DNA of 64,000 bases, taken from the NCBI GenBank assembly GCA_021781535.1, contig JAJXWO010000018.1:1-64000 (forward strand). The letters run 5' to 3'. This document shows positions 51,963-61,777 of this stretch, in pieces. The notes under the pieces are model-generated. The model saw only the letters and a list, made by a program, of their open reading frames with translations. It was not told the DNA's origin and made no database searches. Each line of letters begins with the position of its first letter. The stretch's first letter is position 1. Position numbers and translations under genes: made by a program. The DNA comes from Deltaproteobacteria bacterium (GTDB lineage Bacteria; Desulfobacterota; Desulfuromonadia; Geobacterales; Pseudopelobacteraceae).

Positions 51963-51976
51963 GAAAGGGACAGATT

Positions 51977-52450
51977 ATGATCGTTTTCACTGTCAACGGG
52001 AAGGAACGGCAGGTCGATGTCACTCCGGATACGCCTCTTCTGTGGGTATTGCGGGAAAAACTGGGACTTACCGGCAGCAAATTCGGATGCGGCGAGGGAC
52101 TGTGCGGCGCCTGTACGGTTCACATCGACGGCACGCCGCAGCGTTCGTGTATTACTCCCGTAGGGGACGTGCAGGGCAAGAAGGTGGTCACCATTGAAGG
52201 AGTACCGGACAACAACCTGGTCAAGAAGGCCTGGCTGGATCAGGAAGTATCGCAGTGCGGCTATTGCCAACCGGGGCAGATCATGTCTGCTGTGGCGCTG
52301 CTGGAGAAAAAACCGGAACCGACCGATGCCGACATCGATAGCGCCATGAGCGGCAATTTGTGCCGCTGCGGCACGTATGGCCGAATCCGCCGGGCAATTC
52401 ACGTAGCCAGTGGAAAAGTGCCGAGGAGGAGGGGGCATAAACATGAATGA
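51977..52450 (+). CDS. 2Fe-2S subunit of a molybdenum hydroxylase (isoquinoline oxidoreductase type)
   Basis: A 157-residue electron-transfer subunit. The plant-type 2Fe-2S cluster is bound by [12 protein letters not shown] and a later Cys (RSCITP); the second cluster by CGYCQPGQ and CRCGTYGR in a helical C-terminal domain. It passes electrons from the Mo centre to an acceptor. It overlaps the large subunit start by 8 bases. Organisation with one separate large subunit and no FAD subunit fits the IorA type. Confidence 0.92.
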   Translation: MIVFTVNGKERQVDVTPDTPLLWVLREKLGLTGSKFGCGEGLCGACTVHIDGTPQRSCITPVGDVQGKKVVTIEGVPDNNLVKKAWLDQEVSQCGYCQPGQIMSAVALLEKKPEPTDADIDSAMSGNLCRCGTYGRIRRAIHVASGKVPRRRGHKHE

Positions 52451-54614
52451 GGGAACTAAAATGAGCCGGAGACAGTTCATGAAGAATAGCGCCCTTGCCG
52501 GCGGCGGGCTGCTGCTGGCATGCCATCTCCCTTTTGGTGTTCGTGATGCGGTTGCGGCTGGTGATGCTGTGTTTGCGCCGAATGCGTTTCTCCGCATCGG
52601 GTTGGATGAGTCGGTAACGATCATCGTCAACAAGTCCGAGATGGGGCAGGGGGTCTACACCTCGCTCCCCATGCTGTTGGCCGAAGAACTGTGCTGTGAC
52701 TGGAAACGGGTTACCTTCCAGTCTGCACCGGTTGCCCCGGAGTATAACCATACCCAGTTTGGGCCGATCATGGTTACCGGTGGCAGCACCAGCGTGCGTT
52801 CCGAGTGGACCCGGTTTACCATGGCCGGGGCTGCCGCTCGGGAGATGCTGATCGCTGCCGCTGCACAGCAGTGGAAGGTTGAGCCTGCCGTCTGTCGGGC
52901 GGAAAACGGAATCGTGCATGGGCCAGGGGGCAAGCAGCTCAGCTTTGGCACGCTTGCTGCCACGGCTGCGAAACTTCCGGTTCCAAAGAATCCGAAGCAG
53001 AAAACGGGGAAAAAGCGTTTGCTCGGCACACCGCTCCACCGTCTGGACAGCCCTGCCAAAATAAATGGCATGGCCGTGTTTGGTATCGATGTTCACGTAC
53101 CGGACATGCTGATTGCCGTCATTGCACGGCCTCCTGTTTTTGGCGGCACAATCAAGAGTTTTAATGCTGCCAAGGCGCAGGCGGTTCCGGGTGTCAAACA
53201 CGTAGTAGCAGTGAAAGCGGGGGTGGCGGTTGTCGCTGATGGATTCTGGCCGGCCGTGAAAGGACGCGATCTGTTGGAGATAGTCTGGGATGAGGGGGAT
53301 GGCGCAAAGATTTCGACCCCGTCCATGCGTGAGGAGTATGCCCGCTTGTCAACCATTCCCGGTTTGGTGGCTCGCAAGGATGGCGACGCTCCGGCGGTGC
53401 TGTCTCGGGCGAAACAGCGCTTTGAGGTAGAATACGAGGTGCCCTACCTGGCTCATGCCCCAATGGAACCTCTTAACTGTTTCGTTGATTTGAAAAAAGA
53501 TAGCTGTCTTATCCGGACCGGTAGTCAGTTCCAGACCGTGGATCGAAATGCCGCCGCCCGTGTAGTCGGGCTCAAAAATGAGCAGGTTGCCTTGGAAACG
53601 ACCTTTCTGGGTGGCGGATTCGGTCGGCGGGCCTGCACCGGCTCTGATTTCGTCATTGAGGCGGCGGAGGTGGCCACGAAGATCGGACGCCCGGTCAAGG
53701 TGATTCGAACCCGTGAAGATGACATGCGGGCCGGCTACTACCGCCCCATGTGGTATGACCGGGTGGTTGCGTGTCTTGATGACACGGGGATGCCGCTGGC
53801 CTGGCACCATCGCATCGTTGGTCAGTCGATCATTGCCGGCACCCTCTTCGAGTCGGCGATGGTCAAGGACGGCATCGACGATACATCGGTGGAAGGCGCT
53901 GCAACGACTCCCTATGCTATCCCCAACCTGCAGATTGAGCTGCATAGTCCGAAAAACGCAGTGCCGGTACTCTGGTGGCGTTCGGTGGGACACTCTCACA
54001 CCGCCTTTGTCATGGAGAGTTTTGTGGATGAACTGGCCCACAAAACCGGCACGGATCCCTATCAGTACCGGCGTATCCTTCTTGCCAAACATCCCCGAAC
54101 CCTGAAGGTGCTGGATACTGCTGCGAAGAAGGCCGGCTGGGGCAAACCACTCCCCGCGGGGCACGGCCGCGGCATTGCCGTGCATGAATCGTTTGGCAGT
54201 TTCGTTGCCCAGGTGGCGGAGGTGTCTCTGGACAAAAAAGGAACCATTACGGTGCATCGGGTGGTCTGTGCCATTGACTGTGGCCGCATTGTCAATCCTG
54301 ATACGATCAAGGCCCAGATGGAATCCGGCATCATTTTCGGGTTGTCGGCAGTGCTGTATGGTGCGATTACCCTCAAGAACGGCCGGGTAGAGCAGGGCAA
54401 TTTTGACACATATCCGCTGGTGCGCATGGGGGCCACGCCTCAGGTGGAAGTGACCATCATCAAAAGCGGCGAGTCTCCCGGCGGTGTGGGTGAGCCGGGT
54501 GTGCCACCCATTGCTCCGGCTGTGGCGAATGCCCTGTTTGCTGCCTGTGGTGCGAGAGTTCGCTCGCTGCCGATAACGCCGGATAAAATTGCGGCTGCAG
54601 TGAACAAGGGGTGA
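52443..54614 (+). CDS. Molybdopterin-binding large subunit, isoquinoline/aldehyde oxidase type
   Basis: A 723-residue catalytic subunit with a twin-arginine signal ([15 protein letters not shown], residues 8-22), so it is exported folded with its cofactor. Mo-cofactor binding and catalytic motifs include [30 protein letters not shown], and the catalytic Glu in [10 protein letters not shown] near the C-terminus. It oxidises an N-heterocycle or aldehyde; the substrate cannot be fixed from sequence. It follows the 2Fe-2S subunit and precedes XdhC and a MocA-like gene, which are typical maturation partners. Confidence 0.92.
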   Translation: MNEGTKMSRRQFMKNSALAGGGLLLACHLPFGVRDAVAAGDAVFAPNAFLRIGLDESVTIIVNKSEMGQGVYTSLPMLLAEELCCDWKRVTFQSAPVAPEYNHTQFGPIMVTGGSTSVRSEWTRFTMAGAAAREMLIAAAAQQWKVEPAVCRAENGIVHGPGGKQLSFGTLAATAAKLPVPKNPKQKTGKKRLLGTPLHRLDSPAKINGMAVFGIDVHVPDMLIAVIARPPVFGGTIKSFNAAKAQAVPGVKHVVAVKAGVAVVADGFWPAVKGRDLLEIVWDEGDGAKISTPSMREEYARLSTIPGLVARKDGDAPAVLSRAKQRFEVEYEVPYLAHAPMEPLNCFVDLKKDSCLIRTGSQFQTVDRNAAARVVGLKNEQVALETTFLGGGFGRRACTGSDFVIEAAEVATKIGRPVKVIRTREDDMRAGYYRPMWYDRVVACLDDTGMPLAWHHRIVGQSIIAGTLFESAMVKDGIDDTSVEGAATTPYAIPNLQIELHSPKNAVPVLWWRSVGHSHTAFVMESFVDELAHKTGTDPYQYRRILLAKHPRTLKVLDTAAKKAGWGKPLPAGHGRGIAVHESFGSFVAQVAEVSLDKKGTITVHRVVCAIDCGRIVNPDTIKAQMESGIIFGLSAVLYGAITLKNGRVEQGNFDTYPLVRMGATPQVEVTIIKSGESPGGVGEPGVPPIAPAVANALFAACGARVRSLPITPDKIAAAVNKG

Positions 54615-54618
54615 GTGT

Positions 54619-55386
54619 TTGACCGACCTCGAATTGTATGAAGAGATGGTGCGCCTGACCCGTGCAGGTGAGCCGTTTGCACTCGCCACCGTGGTAGCCC
54701 ATAATGGGTCGTCGCCACGCAAGTCTGGAACAAAAATGCTGGTGCGGAGTGATGGAAGCGCTCTCGGAACTGTCGGTGGCGGCCGAGTCGAGCAGGAAAC
54801 CATCGCGGCTGCCGCCGCGGCTTTGGTTGACGGCGAAGCGCGCACTCAGGAGTTTGTGCTGACCGAAGCGCACGGCTATGCCTGCGGCGGGGGCATGACG
54901 GTGTTTGTCGAGCCTCAGGGGCGTCGGCCACTGCTGGTCATGTTCGGCGCCGGTCATGTGGGGCGGGCGGTGACCGTGCTGGCTCATGGCTGTGGCTTCC
55001 GGGTGATAGTCGTTGACGGACGGGCCGATTGTGCTCTGCCGGCCCTGCTTCCCGGTGCTGACGAGATAATATGTTCTCCGGTGGATGATGCATTTCGACG
55101 TCTTACGTTAGACCGGAAGAGCTTTGCTGTGATTGCCACGCCGGGGCATCTGTATGACTTTGCAGCGGTGCGGGGATGCCTGGCCAGCGATACGGGTTTC
55201 ATCGGCCTGCTGGGGAGCAAGCGCAAACGGGAGGCTTTGTTGAGAACCCTTGAAGATGAGGGTTTCGATGCTGCCCAAAGGGGCAGAGTGATTACGCCGG
55301 TCGGACTTGATATCGGCGCGCAGAGCCCGGATGAACTCGCTGTCAGCATTGTTGCCCAGTTAATAGCTATCAGGAGCGGGAAATGA
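54619..55386 (+). CDS. XdhC-family molybdenum cofactor insertion factor
   Basis: A 255-residue protein. N-terminal XdhC motif VVAHNGSSPRKSGTKM and GTVGGGRVEQE, C-terminal Rossmann domain beginning VMFGAGHVGRAVTVL. XdhC proteins bind sulfurated Mo cofactor and deliver it to the large subunit. The start is TTG with AAGGGG 7 bases upstream. The stop overlaps the next ATG. Confidence 0.9.
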   Translation: MTDLELYEEMVRLTRAGEPFALATVVAHNGSSPRKSGTKMLVRSDGSALGTVGGGRVEQETIAAAAAALVDGEARTQEFVLTEAHGYACGGGMTVFVEPQGRRPLLVMFGAGHVGRAVTVLAHGCGFRVIVVDGRADCALPALLPGADEIICSPVDDAFRRLTLDRKSFAVIATPGHLYDFAAVRGCLASDTGFIGLLGSKRKREALLRTLEDEGFDAAQRGRVITPVGLDIGAQSPDELAVSIVAQLIAIRSGK

Positions 55387-56015
55387 TCGGGAGTGTGGCA
55401 GCCATCCTTCTTGCCGCCGGAAAATCGCGGCGTATGGGGTGCTGTAAACAGTTGTTGCCGCTTGGCGGGAGCACAGTGATAGCTCGCTCAATTGGTGCGC
55501 TTGTCGCTGGCGGAGTCGGCGAAATTGTGGTGGTCGTTTCGGAAGAGGGGAATGAGGTGGCTGCGGCAGTCCGAAGCTATCCGGTCAGGACCGTGGTGAA
55601 TCCGGAATGTGAGGGTGATATGGCTTCCTCGGTGCGGGCCGGCCGCGATGCGTTGGCGGCTGAATCAAGAGCAGTGATTGTCTCTCTTTGCGATTATCCG
55701 CTGGTTTCGGCAGATACCATCAAGCTCCTGACCGTTGCGGCCGGAGATTCACCCGGCAGCATTGTCGTTCCATGCTACCGGAAACGCCGCGGACATCCGC
55801 TGCTTGTACCCCGCGATGTGCTGGACGAACTGGGCGAAAATCAGACTTTGCGCGATCTGCTCCGGAGCGATCCTGACCGCATTCGCCGTATTGATGTAGA
55901 CGATCTGGGCGTGCTGCTCGACATGGATACGCCCGAGGAGTATCAGCGTGTCTGTGGAATAGTACAACTACAATCAAGTGGTACGTACCCGAATTTTGAA
56001 AGGAGCTGGTTATGA
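55383..56015 (+). CDS. MocA-like molybdenum cofactor nucleotidyltransferase
   Basis: A 210-residue NTP transferase of the MobA/MocA/YgfJ group. The nucleotide loop is LLAAGKSRRMG (9-19) with the Lys of KQLLPLGG; metal ligand is the Asp of LCDYPLVSADTI. It adds CMP or GMP to Mo-molybdopterin for the enzyme encoded upstream. Overlaps by 4 bases at both ends. Confidence 0.88.
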   Translation: MIGSVAAILLAAGKSRRMGCCKQLLPLGGSTVIARSIGALVAGGVGEIVVVVSEEGNEVAAAVRSYPVRTVVNPECEGDMASSVRAGRDALAAESRAVIVSLCDYPLVSADTIKLLTVAAGDSPGSIVVPCYRKRRGHPLLVPRDVLDELGENQTLRDLLRSDPDRIRRIDVDDLGVLLDMDTPEEYQRVCGIVQLQSSGTYPNFERSWL

Positions 56016-56914
56016 CAACCCGCCGCATTGCCAAGATATTCAAGAGTCGTCCCACCATTGAAGGGGCTGGGGTGCATCTGAAACGGGCCTTTGGCTATTC
56101 CCAGGTGCCACAGTTTGACCCTTTCCTGATGCTGGACGACTTTCATACCTCCAACCCGGATGAATATCTGGCCGGATTTCCCTGGCATCCTCATCGCGGC
56201 ATTGAAACCATCACGTATGTGTTGGAGGGGGTGGTGGAGCATGGCGACAGCATGGGGAACAAGGGAGTTATCGGAGTAGGGGATGTGCAGTGGATGACCG
56301 CAGGCAGCGGCATCATTCACCAGGAAATGCCGCAGTTAAGTCCAACCGGCACCATGTGGGGATTCCAGTTTTGGGCCAATCTGCCGGCTGCCCGGAAGAT
56401 GATGGCACCTCGCTATCGTGACGTCAAGGCGGCCGATATTCCGGAAGTGAAGCTTGACAGCGGTGTAACGGTCAAGGTCATTGCCGGCGAGGTCGCGGGA
56501 GTAAAGGGGCCGGTGGGGGATATCGTGATCGAACCGGAAATGCTTGATATCACCGTGCCGGCCGGGACCGTGTTTTCACATCCGCTCCCGGCCGGTCATA
56601 CCGCCTTCGCCTATATTCTGGCGGGAGAAGGTTATTTCGATGAGCAGCGGGATGCCTATGCCTATGAAATGGTCGGCCACGGCTGGTCGGACACGGAGCG
56701 TCTCTGCCTCTGCTCGGCTGAAACCGTGGTGTTGTTTGAACACGCCGGCGACATGGTGGAGGTAACAACGGCAGATAAGCCGGTGCGCTTTCTGTACGTG
56801 TCCGGAAAGCCGTTGGGTGAGCCGGTGGCCTGGTACGGCCCGATCGTGATGAATACCCAGGAGGAGTTGAAGATCGCTTTTGAGGAATACCAGCGGGGGA
56901 CGTTCGTAAAATAG
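56012..56914 (+). CDS. Pirin-family protein
   Basis: A 300-residue bicupin. The pirin N-terminal cupin with metal residues is seen in GFPWHPHRGIETITYVLEG, VEHGDSMGN and SGIIHQEMP, followed by the pirin C-terminal cupin (about 175-280). Family members bind Fe; some are quercetinases. The start overlaps the MocA-like stop (ATGA), so it is still in the Mo operon. Its substrate is unknown. Confidence 0.9.
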   Translation: MTTRRIAKIFKSRPTIEGAGVHLKRAFGYSQVPQFDPFLMLDDFHTSNPDEYLAGFPWHPHRGIETITYVLEGVVEHGDSMGNKGVIGVGDVQWMTAGSGIIHQEMPQLSPTGTMWGFQFWANLPAARKMMAPRYRDVKAADIPEVKLDSGVTVKVIAGEVAGVKGPVGDIVIEPEMLDITVPAGTVFSHPLPAGHTAFAYILAGEGYFDEQRDAYAYEMVGHGWSDTERLCLCSAETVVLFEHAGDMVEVTTADKPVRFLYVSGKPLGEPVAWYGPIVMNTQEELKIAFEEYQRGTFVK

Positions 56915-56967
56915 CCTTCGCTTCGACCGGATTCACATATCCGGTCTGCAGAAAGGAGTTGAATACC

Positions 56968-57876
56968 ATGAATGCAACCATAACAGCACAAGAACTGCAG
57001 CTATTGCTAAAGAGCGGCACGGTCTCTCTGGTTGATGTCCTGCTTCCGGAAGATTTTGCCTGTCGGCATATTGCCGCCTCCACAAATGCCTGTGTCTATG
57101 AGATGGTGTTTCTGGACAGGATAGCGGAGTGCGTGCCGGAGCGTGACGGGATTGTTGTCGTCTATGATGACAGCGGCGCGACCCTGGCCGCCCGAACGGC
57201 GAAAGAAAAACTGGAACGTGCAGGCTATCGCAATGTGGCAATTCTGGAAGGGGGACTACAGGCCTGGCAGGCGTCAGGTTTTGCCGTAGAGTCAAGCGCT
57301 CCTGTCCCGATGCCCGCCGCAATCCATGATGGCGTGTACCAGATTGATGCGGAAAAGAGCGTGCTTGAATGGATCGGCCGTAATATTAATAACCGTCACC
57401 ATGGCCGGATCACCATCTCCAGCGGTGAAATTGTTCTGGCACAGGGTCGCCCGGTGTCCGGCCGATTCGTGCTCGATATGAACACGATAACAAATACGGA
57501 TCTTCAGGATGATGGATGGCGAAGTATGCTGCTTCGGCACCTGAAATCCGATGATTTCTTTGACGTGGAACGCTATCCCACTGCTACCTTTGCATTGCGC
57601 GGCGCAACGGTAATTGCCGAATCCACACCCGGAACGCCAAATATGGAAATCTCCGGTTTGTTGACTATCAAGGAGACGGCCAAGCCGATCAGCTTCCCGG
57701 CTATCATCGCCGCACAGGAAGACGGGACTCTCAAAGCACATGCCGTAATCGATCTTGACCGTACCCTCTGGGACGTCTGCTACGGTTCGGGCAAGTTGTA
57801 TGAGCGTCTTGGTATGCATCTGGTGAATGACCTGATTAGCATCGAGCTGTTTATTATTGCGCGGGAAGTAAAATAA
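56968..57876 (+). CDS. Fusion of a Cys-less rhodanese domain with a YceI domain
   Basis: A 302-residue protein. Residues 1-108 form a rhodanese-like domain (SLVDVLLPEDFACRHIAAST, ILEGGLQAWQASG), but where the catalytic Cys is expected (VVVYDDSGATLAAR, near 67) there is Asp, so sulfurtransferase activity is unlikely. Residues 115-300 form a YceI-like domain (YQIDAEKSVLEWIGRN, HLKSDDFFDVERYPTATFAL), a lipocalin fold that binds isoprenoids. There is no signal peptide, unusual for YceI. AAAGGAG lies 9 bases before the ATG at 56968. Confidence 0.88.
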   Translation: MNATITAQELQLLLKSGTVSLVDVLLPEDFACRHIAASTNACVYEMVFLDRIAECVPERDGIVVVYDDSGATLAARTAKEKLERAGYRNVAILEGGLQAWQASGFAVESSAPVPMPAAIHDGVYQIDAEKSVLEWIGRNINNRHHGRITISSGEIVLAQGRPVSGRFVLDMNTITNTDLQDDGWRSMLLRHLKSDDFFDVERYPTATFALRGATVIAESTPGTPNMEISGLLTIKETAKPISFPAIIAAQEDGTLKAHAVIDLDRTLWDVCYGSGKLYERLGMHLVNDLISIELFIIAREVK

Positions 57877-57891
57877 CGAGGAGGAAAATGT

Positions 57892-58506
57892 ATGTGTAAC
57901 ATATTGATAGTACAGTACAGTATGTATGGCCATGTGTACCGGATGGCTGAGGCGGTTGCCGAAGGTGTGCGCGAGGTGGCCGGATGCGAGGCGCTCATCA
58001 AGCGCGTACCGGAAACTCTCTCTGATGAGGTGCTGGGGATGATGGGGGCGCTGGAAGCCCAGAAGGGGATGGCTCATATCCCCGTTGCCACGGTGGATGA
58101 CCTGACCGATGCCGACGCCGTTATCTTCGGCACCCCGACCCGCTTCGGCAACATGTGCGGCCAGATGCGCCAGTTTCTGGACGCCACTGGGGCGCTCTGG
58201 ATGAAGGGAGCTCTGGTGGGCAAGGTCGGCAGTGTCTTTGCCAGCTCCGCCACCCAGCACGGCGGCCAGGAATCGACTATTCTGAGCTTTCATACCACGC
58301 TGCTGCACCAGGGGATGGTCATTGTCGGCCTGCCGTACTCTTTTGCCGGCCAGATGGGGGTCGGGGAAATTACCGGATGCTCTCCCTACGGCGCTTCGAC
58401 CATTGCAGGTGGCCAGGGTGAGCGGATGCCGAGTGCGAACGAATTGGCCGGGGCCCGTTTTCAGGGCGCCCATGTGGCGAAAATTGCCAAAAAACTGCAG
58501 GGATAA
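57892..58506 (+). CDS. wrbA: WrbA-type NAD(P)H:quinone oxidoreductase
   Basis: A 204-residue flavodoxin-fold enzyme. FMN-binding loops are [17 protein letters not shown] (4-20), [20 protein letters not shown] and [15 protein letters not shown]. WrbA reduces quinones by two electrons under oxidative stress. GAGGAGG precedes the ATG. Follows the rhodanese-YceI gene by 15 bp. Confidence 0.93.
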   Translation: MCNILIVQYSMYGHVYRMAEAVAEGVREVAGCEALIKRVPETLSDEVLGMMGALEAQKGMAHIPVATVDDLTDADAVIFGTPTRFGNMCGQMRQFLDATGALWMKGALVGKVGSVFASSATQHGGQESTILSFHTTLLHQGMVIVGLPYSFAGQMGVGEITGCSPYGASTIAGGQGERMPSANELAGARFQGAHVAKIAKKLQG

Positions 58507-58535
58507 TTCACCGACACATAAAGGAGGATGCAGGC

Positions 58536-59039
58536 ATGGGATCAAAAGGGCGAGAAATTATCGGGATGGATGTGGCTGGTCTGCTTGACCTGTTACGCAA
58601 GGCCTATAGTGACGAATGGCTGGCCTATTACCAGTACTGGCTGGGCGCAAAGCTGGTAAAGGGGCCGATGAAGGGTGCCGTTGGCGCCGAGCTGCTGCAG
58701 CACGCTACCGAGGAGCTGCTGCATGCCGATATGGTGGCGATGCGCATTATCCAGTTGGGAGGGACACCGGTCACCGAGCCCAAAGAATGGTACACGTTCA
58801 CTAACTGTGGTTATGAGGCGCCGGATGACCCGTTCGTGAAAACACTGCTGGAGCAGAATATAAAAGGTGAACAGTGTGCCATCGGTGTGTACAAACGGCT
58901 GATGGATATTACCAAGGAAAAGGATCCGGTTACCTATAACATGGTACTCACCATCCTGCAGCAGGAGGTGGAACATGAAGAGGATCTGCAATCGTTGCTG
59001 GAGGATTACGAGCTGATGATGCGCGCATTCAAAGAATAG
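58536..59039 (+). CDS. Ferritin-like (DPS-like/bacterioferritin) protein
   Basis: A 167-residue four-helix protein. Iron ligands are seen in DEWLAYYQYWLGA (Glu on helix 1), TEELLHADMVA (E-x2-H), EQCAIGVYKRL (Glu, helix 3) and EVEHEEDLQSLL (E-x2-H). It likely stores iron or removes peroxide. The strong AAGGAGG site is 10 bases before the ATG. Follows wrbA, consistent with an oxidative-stress cluster. Confidence 0.85.
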   Translation: MGSKGREIIGMDVAGLLDLLRKAYSDEWLAYYQYWLGAKLVKGPMKGAVGAELLQHATEELLHADMVAMRIIQLGGTPVTEPKEWYTFTNCGYEAPDDPFVKTLLEQNIKGEQCAIGVYKRLMDITKEKDPVTYNMVLTILQQEVEHEEDLQSLLEDYELMMRAFKE

Positions 59040-59080
59040 CTTGCCGGAAATCGGCATTGTTGAATCAGTACAATTCTTAT

Positions 59081-59111
59081 GACTCGCCTCCGGTGTCGCC
59101 GGAGGCGAGTC
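59081..59111 (+). terminator. Strong hairpin after the ferritin-like gene
   Basis: GACTCGCCTCCGG (59081-59093) pairs exactly with CCGGAGGCGAGTC (59099-59111), loop TGTCG. No long T run follows. It is 41 bp after the stop and should end the Mo/oxidative-stress transcripts. Confidence 0.75.
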
Positions 59112-59348
59112 GCGTATTTATGACTGAACTTTTTACGACTGCTTCAGTTTATCCAACCAGATGATTCTGTCTAAGCAAGAGCCCGGCAGGGCGAGGGCAT
59201 ACCAGCCCACAACGTTTACATTTTCGGATTCAAATTATTCCATCATGTGCTGATTTGAAAGGATTATACAAGCAAAGGGTAGAGCTTAATTCCATCATTA
59301 TGGCAGTCTGTGCCATGTTTGGCCCAATCATGCCCGCTGCACCTGCAA
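59112..59348. other. Convergent intergenic region
   Basis: About 240 bp between the ferritin-like gene and the end of the leftward UspA gene. No gene is seen. Confidence 0.45.
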
Positions 59349-59810
59349 TCACAACTTTTTAGGCTGATGCGGAGGGCGGACAGTCAGAACCGGACAAGAA
59401 GCCATTTTCACAACCCTCTCGGCGGTGCTGCCAAAGATGAAGTGATCAAACCCCTGTCTTCCGTGGGTTCCCATGACTATCAACGACGCTTTTTCTTCAG
59501 CAGCCTTTTTGAGGATTTCATCGTATGGTATCCCATTCATTACAAATGATGTGGCGTCCGGAAGCTGCTCACCCCATTTTTTACAGAAGTCAGCCATCAT
59601 TTTTTTAGCTCCCGCCTCAACCTCCTTGTCTATGCCGTCAAAGGAAATCTCGGGGACATAAAAGTTTCGCAGATCAACCTGATGGGTAACCACATGAACA
59701 ATAACCATGCGGGCGTTAAAAGTAGAAGCTAATGATAATGCGTAAGTGAAAGCGTAGTCGGATACTTCTGAAAAATCAGTTGCAAACAAGACGGTATCAA
59801 TGCTTTTCAT
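59349..59810 (-). CDS. Universal stress protein (UspA family)
   Basis: A 153-residue protein. The nucleotide-binding signature G-x2-G-x9-G-(S/T) is GTHGRQGFDHFIFGST near 116-131, after DTVLFATDFSEVSD at the start. ATP-binding Usp proteins respond to stress. Reads leftward downstream of the yeiH-like gene (29-bp gap). Confidence 0.93.
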   Translation of the reverse strand: MKSIDTVLFATDFSEVSDYAFTYALSLASTFNARMVIVHVVTHQVDLRNFYVPEISFDGIDKEVEAGAKKMMADFCKKWGEQLPDATSFVMNGIPYDEILKKAAEEKASLIVMGTHGRQGFDHFIFGSTAERVVKMASCPVLTVRPPHQPKKL

Positions 59811-59839
59811 GGTCAGTTCCTTTCGATTTCAACCTGTTT

Positions 59840-60772
59840 TTAGTTAATCCAGCCAGACATGATGGCAATACCGCTTGAAACCGAAACAAGTATCCAGAGC
59901 GTTACCCCCTGAGCCAGCGGTTTGATGCCGGTTCTGCCCAGCACCTCTCTGGTCAGGCCGCTGCCGATCAGAAAAAGGGTCACCACCAGGCTCTGTTTTG
60001 CCATGCTGTTCAGCGGGTTCCAGAGCTGCTCAAACTGCGGCAGCATTGTTTTGATGGTTGTAGCGGCAATAAAGCCGATAATGAAGAGGGGAAATTTTAC
60101 TTTCCCTTCCGACTTGGTGAACCAGGCGGCAACCAGGGCAGCTGGCATGATCCATAATGCCCTGGTCAGCTTGACCGTTGTACCAACGGCCAGGGCAAGC
60201 GCGCCATAGGCGGCAGCGGCTCCTACCACGCTGCTGGTATCGTGGATCGCCAGAGCAGACCAGAGGCCGAACTGTCGCTGTCCCATTCCCAGAAGGTGCC
60301 CCACGGGAGGAAAGAGGAGCAGGGCAATGGAGTTGAGGGTAAAGACGGTTGCCAGGGCAACGCCGGTCTCCTCCGCCTCTGCCTTTATTACCGGGGCCAT
60401 TGCCGCAATGGCGCTGCCGCCGCAGATGGCTGTCCCGAAAGAGATCAGGGTGGAGGTGCGCTGGGGTGTTTTGAAAAGCCTGCCTAACAGATACCCCGCG
60501 ATCATCGTAAAGCTGATACTTATTGCGGTGTACAGGAAGGCCTCCTTGCCGGTTTTGAAAAGTTCCGGCAGGTTCATGCCGAACCCCAGACCAACCACTG
60601 ATGCTTGCAGCAGCCGCCTGCTCCAGGTAGATGTTGTCGCTCCCCACGGATTGCCGATCATAATCCCGAATATAATTCCGGCCACCAGTGCCATGGGTGC
60701 GTTGACGACAGGCCAGCAACAGCCCAGCAACAGTATCCAGAACAGTACTTTCAAGCCAGTGTTGTTTTTCAC
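59840..60772 (-). CDS. YeiH-family putative sulfate/sulfonate exporter
   Basis: A 310-residue integral membrane protein of the UPF0324 (YeiH) family with about nine to ten helices; the conserved core GTAICGGSAIAAMAPVI near 113-129 is diagnostic, as is the SALAIHDTSSVVGAAAAYG segment. Family members are annotated as putative sulfate exporters. The gene diverges from a LysR regulator across a 96-bp region, the common arrangement for YeiH and its regulator. Confidence 0.9.
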   Translation of the reverse strand: MKNNTGLKVLFWILLLGCCWPVVNAPMALVAGIIFGIMIGNPWGATTSTWSRRLLQASVVGLGFGMNLPELFKTGKEAFLYTAISISFTMIAGYLLGRLFKTPQRTSTLISFGTAICGGSAIAAMAPVIKAEAEETGVALATVFTLNSIALLLFPPVGHLLGMGQRQFGLWSALAIHDTSSVVGAAAAYGALALAVGTTVKLTRALWIMPAALVAAWFTKSEGKVKFPLFIIGFIAATTIKTMLPQFEQLWNPLNSMAKQSLVVTLFLIGSGLTREVLGRTGIKPLAQGVTLWILVSVSSGIAIMSGWIN

Positions 60773-60868
60773 AATTGACTCCTTTTGTTGGTTTGGTTAT
60801 TGATACTTTAACCGGAATATATTATAAATAAAAATGAATAATACTGATTTAAAGCATCAATTGGATTT
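60773..60868. promoter_or_regulatory. Divergent yeiH/lysR promoter region
   Basis: Very AT-rich 96-bp region between the two divergent genes, consistent with a shared promoter/operator for a LysR-type regulator. No exact T-N11-A palindrome stands out. Confidence 0.5.
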
Positions 60869-61777
60869 ATGATAATGTTATTGACCTTTCGGCAACTGGA
60901 AATTTTTGAAAAGATAGCCGCCACCGGCAGCGTTACCAGGGCGGGTGAGGAACTGCTTCTGACTCAGTCTGCGGTCAGCATGGCTTTGTCACAGCTTGAA
61001 CAGTTGAGCGTTACCCCGCTGTTTGAGCGTTCCGGAAGGCGACTCTTTCTGAATGACAGCGGACGGCAGTTGCTTAAAGACGCCCGCGATATACTGCTGG
61101 CCGTCAAACGGGTAGAGCAGCAGATGCAGGGAGACAGCGGCCAGTTGGTGGGAGAGTTGCTGGTTGGAGGAAGTACTACCATTGGGAATTACCTGCTCCC
61201 GGCGCTTTTGGGCGACTTTGCCCGGTTGTATCCCAGTACCAGGGTACAATTGCGGGTGGGCAACACTCAGCAGGTGGCTGAATGGCTTGAAGCCGGTGAT
61301 CTTGATGTTGCATTTGTCGAAGGTCCGTGCCACAGCAGGGGGCTTGTTGCTGTGCATTGGCGTGATGACGAGCTTGTTGTGGTGACAGGGCCTGAACATT
61401 CCTGGGCCAGGGAGAAGAGTGTCACTGCGGAGATGCTGGCGTTGGCACCCTGGATCATGCGGGAAAAAGGTTCCGGTACCCGTGAGATATTTGAAGATGC
61501 GATGGATAAAGTCGGTGTCAGCTATGCGATAGCACTGGAATTCGGTCATACCGAGGCGATCAAGAATGGCGTTGCCTCGGGGCTTGGGGTGAGCTGCCTT
61601 TCGCGTATTGCTGTACATCGTGAACTTGAGCATGGCTGGCTTGTTGAAGTGAAGAGCCCGCTGGTGCTCAGACGTTCACTCACACTGCTCAAGCGGCGTG
61701 AAAGTTGTTGCACGGCCTTGCTGGCGGCATTTTTGACGGTGTCAGGGGGGGAGTGGGATGCTATGTCCCCAAACTAG
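60869..61777 (+). CDS. LysR-type regulator next to yeiH-like gene
   Basis: A 302-residue LysR protein. N-terminal winged helix with FRQLEIFEKIAATGSVTRAG and LTQSAVSMALSQLEQ (about 6-45), then the effector-binding domain (about 90-295) with GSTTIGNYLLPALLGDFARL. This matches the CysB-like/YeiE subgroup, which senses sulphur or nitrogen compounds. Its end overlaps the end of the next convergent gene by 17 bases. Confidence 0.92.
   Translation: MIMLLTFRQLEIFEKIAATGSVTRAGEELLLTQSAVSMALSQLEQLSVTPLFERSGRRLFLNDSGRQLLKDARDILLAVKRVEQQMQGDSGQLVGELLVGGSTTIGNYLLPALLGDFARLYPSTRVQLRVGNTQQVAEWLEAGDLDVAFVEGPCHSRGLVAVHWRDDELVVVTGPEHSWAREKSVTAEMLALAPWIMREKGSGTREIFEDAMDKVGVSYAIALEFGHTEAIKNGVASGLGVSCLSRIAVHRELEHGWLVEVKSPLVLRRSLTLLKRRESCCTALLAAFLTVSGGEWDAMSPN

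Noticed and set aside
53349-54845. 498-codon open frame antisense to the molybdenum hydroxylase gene
   Set aside because: It overlaps a fully convincing enzyme gene along its whole length, has no ribosome site and a composition (Arg/His-rich) typical of antisense frames in GC-rich genes.
57292-58545. 417-codon open frame antisense to rhodanese-YceI and wrbA genes
   Set aside because: Crosses two real genes and their gap, no domain, no ribosome site.
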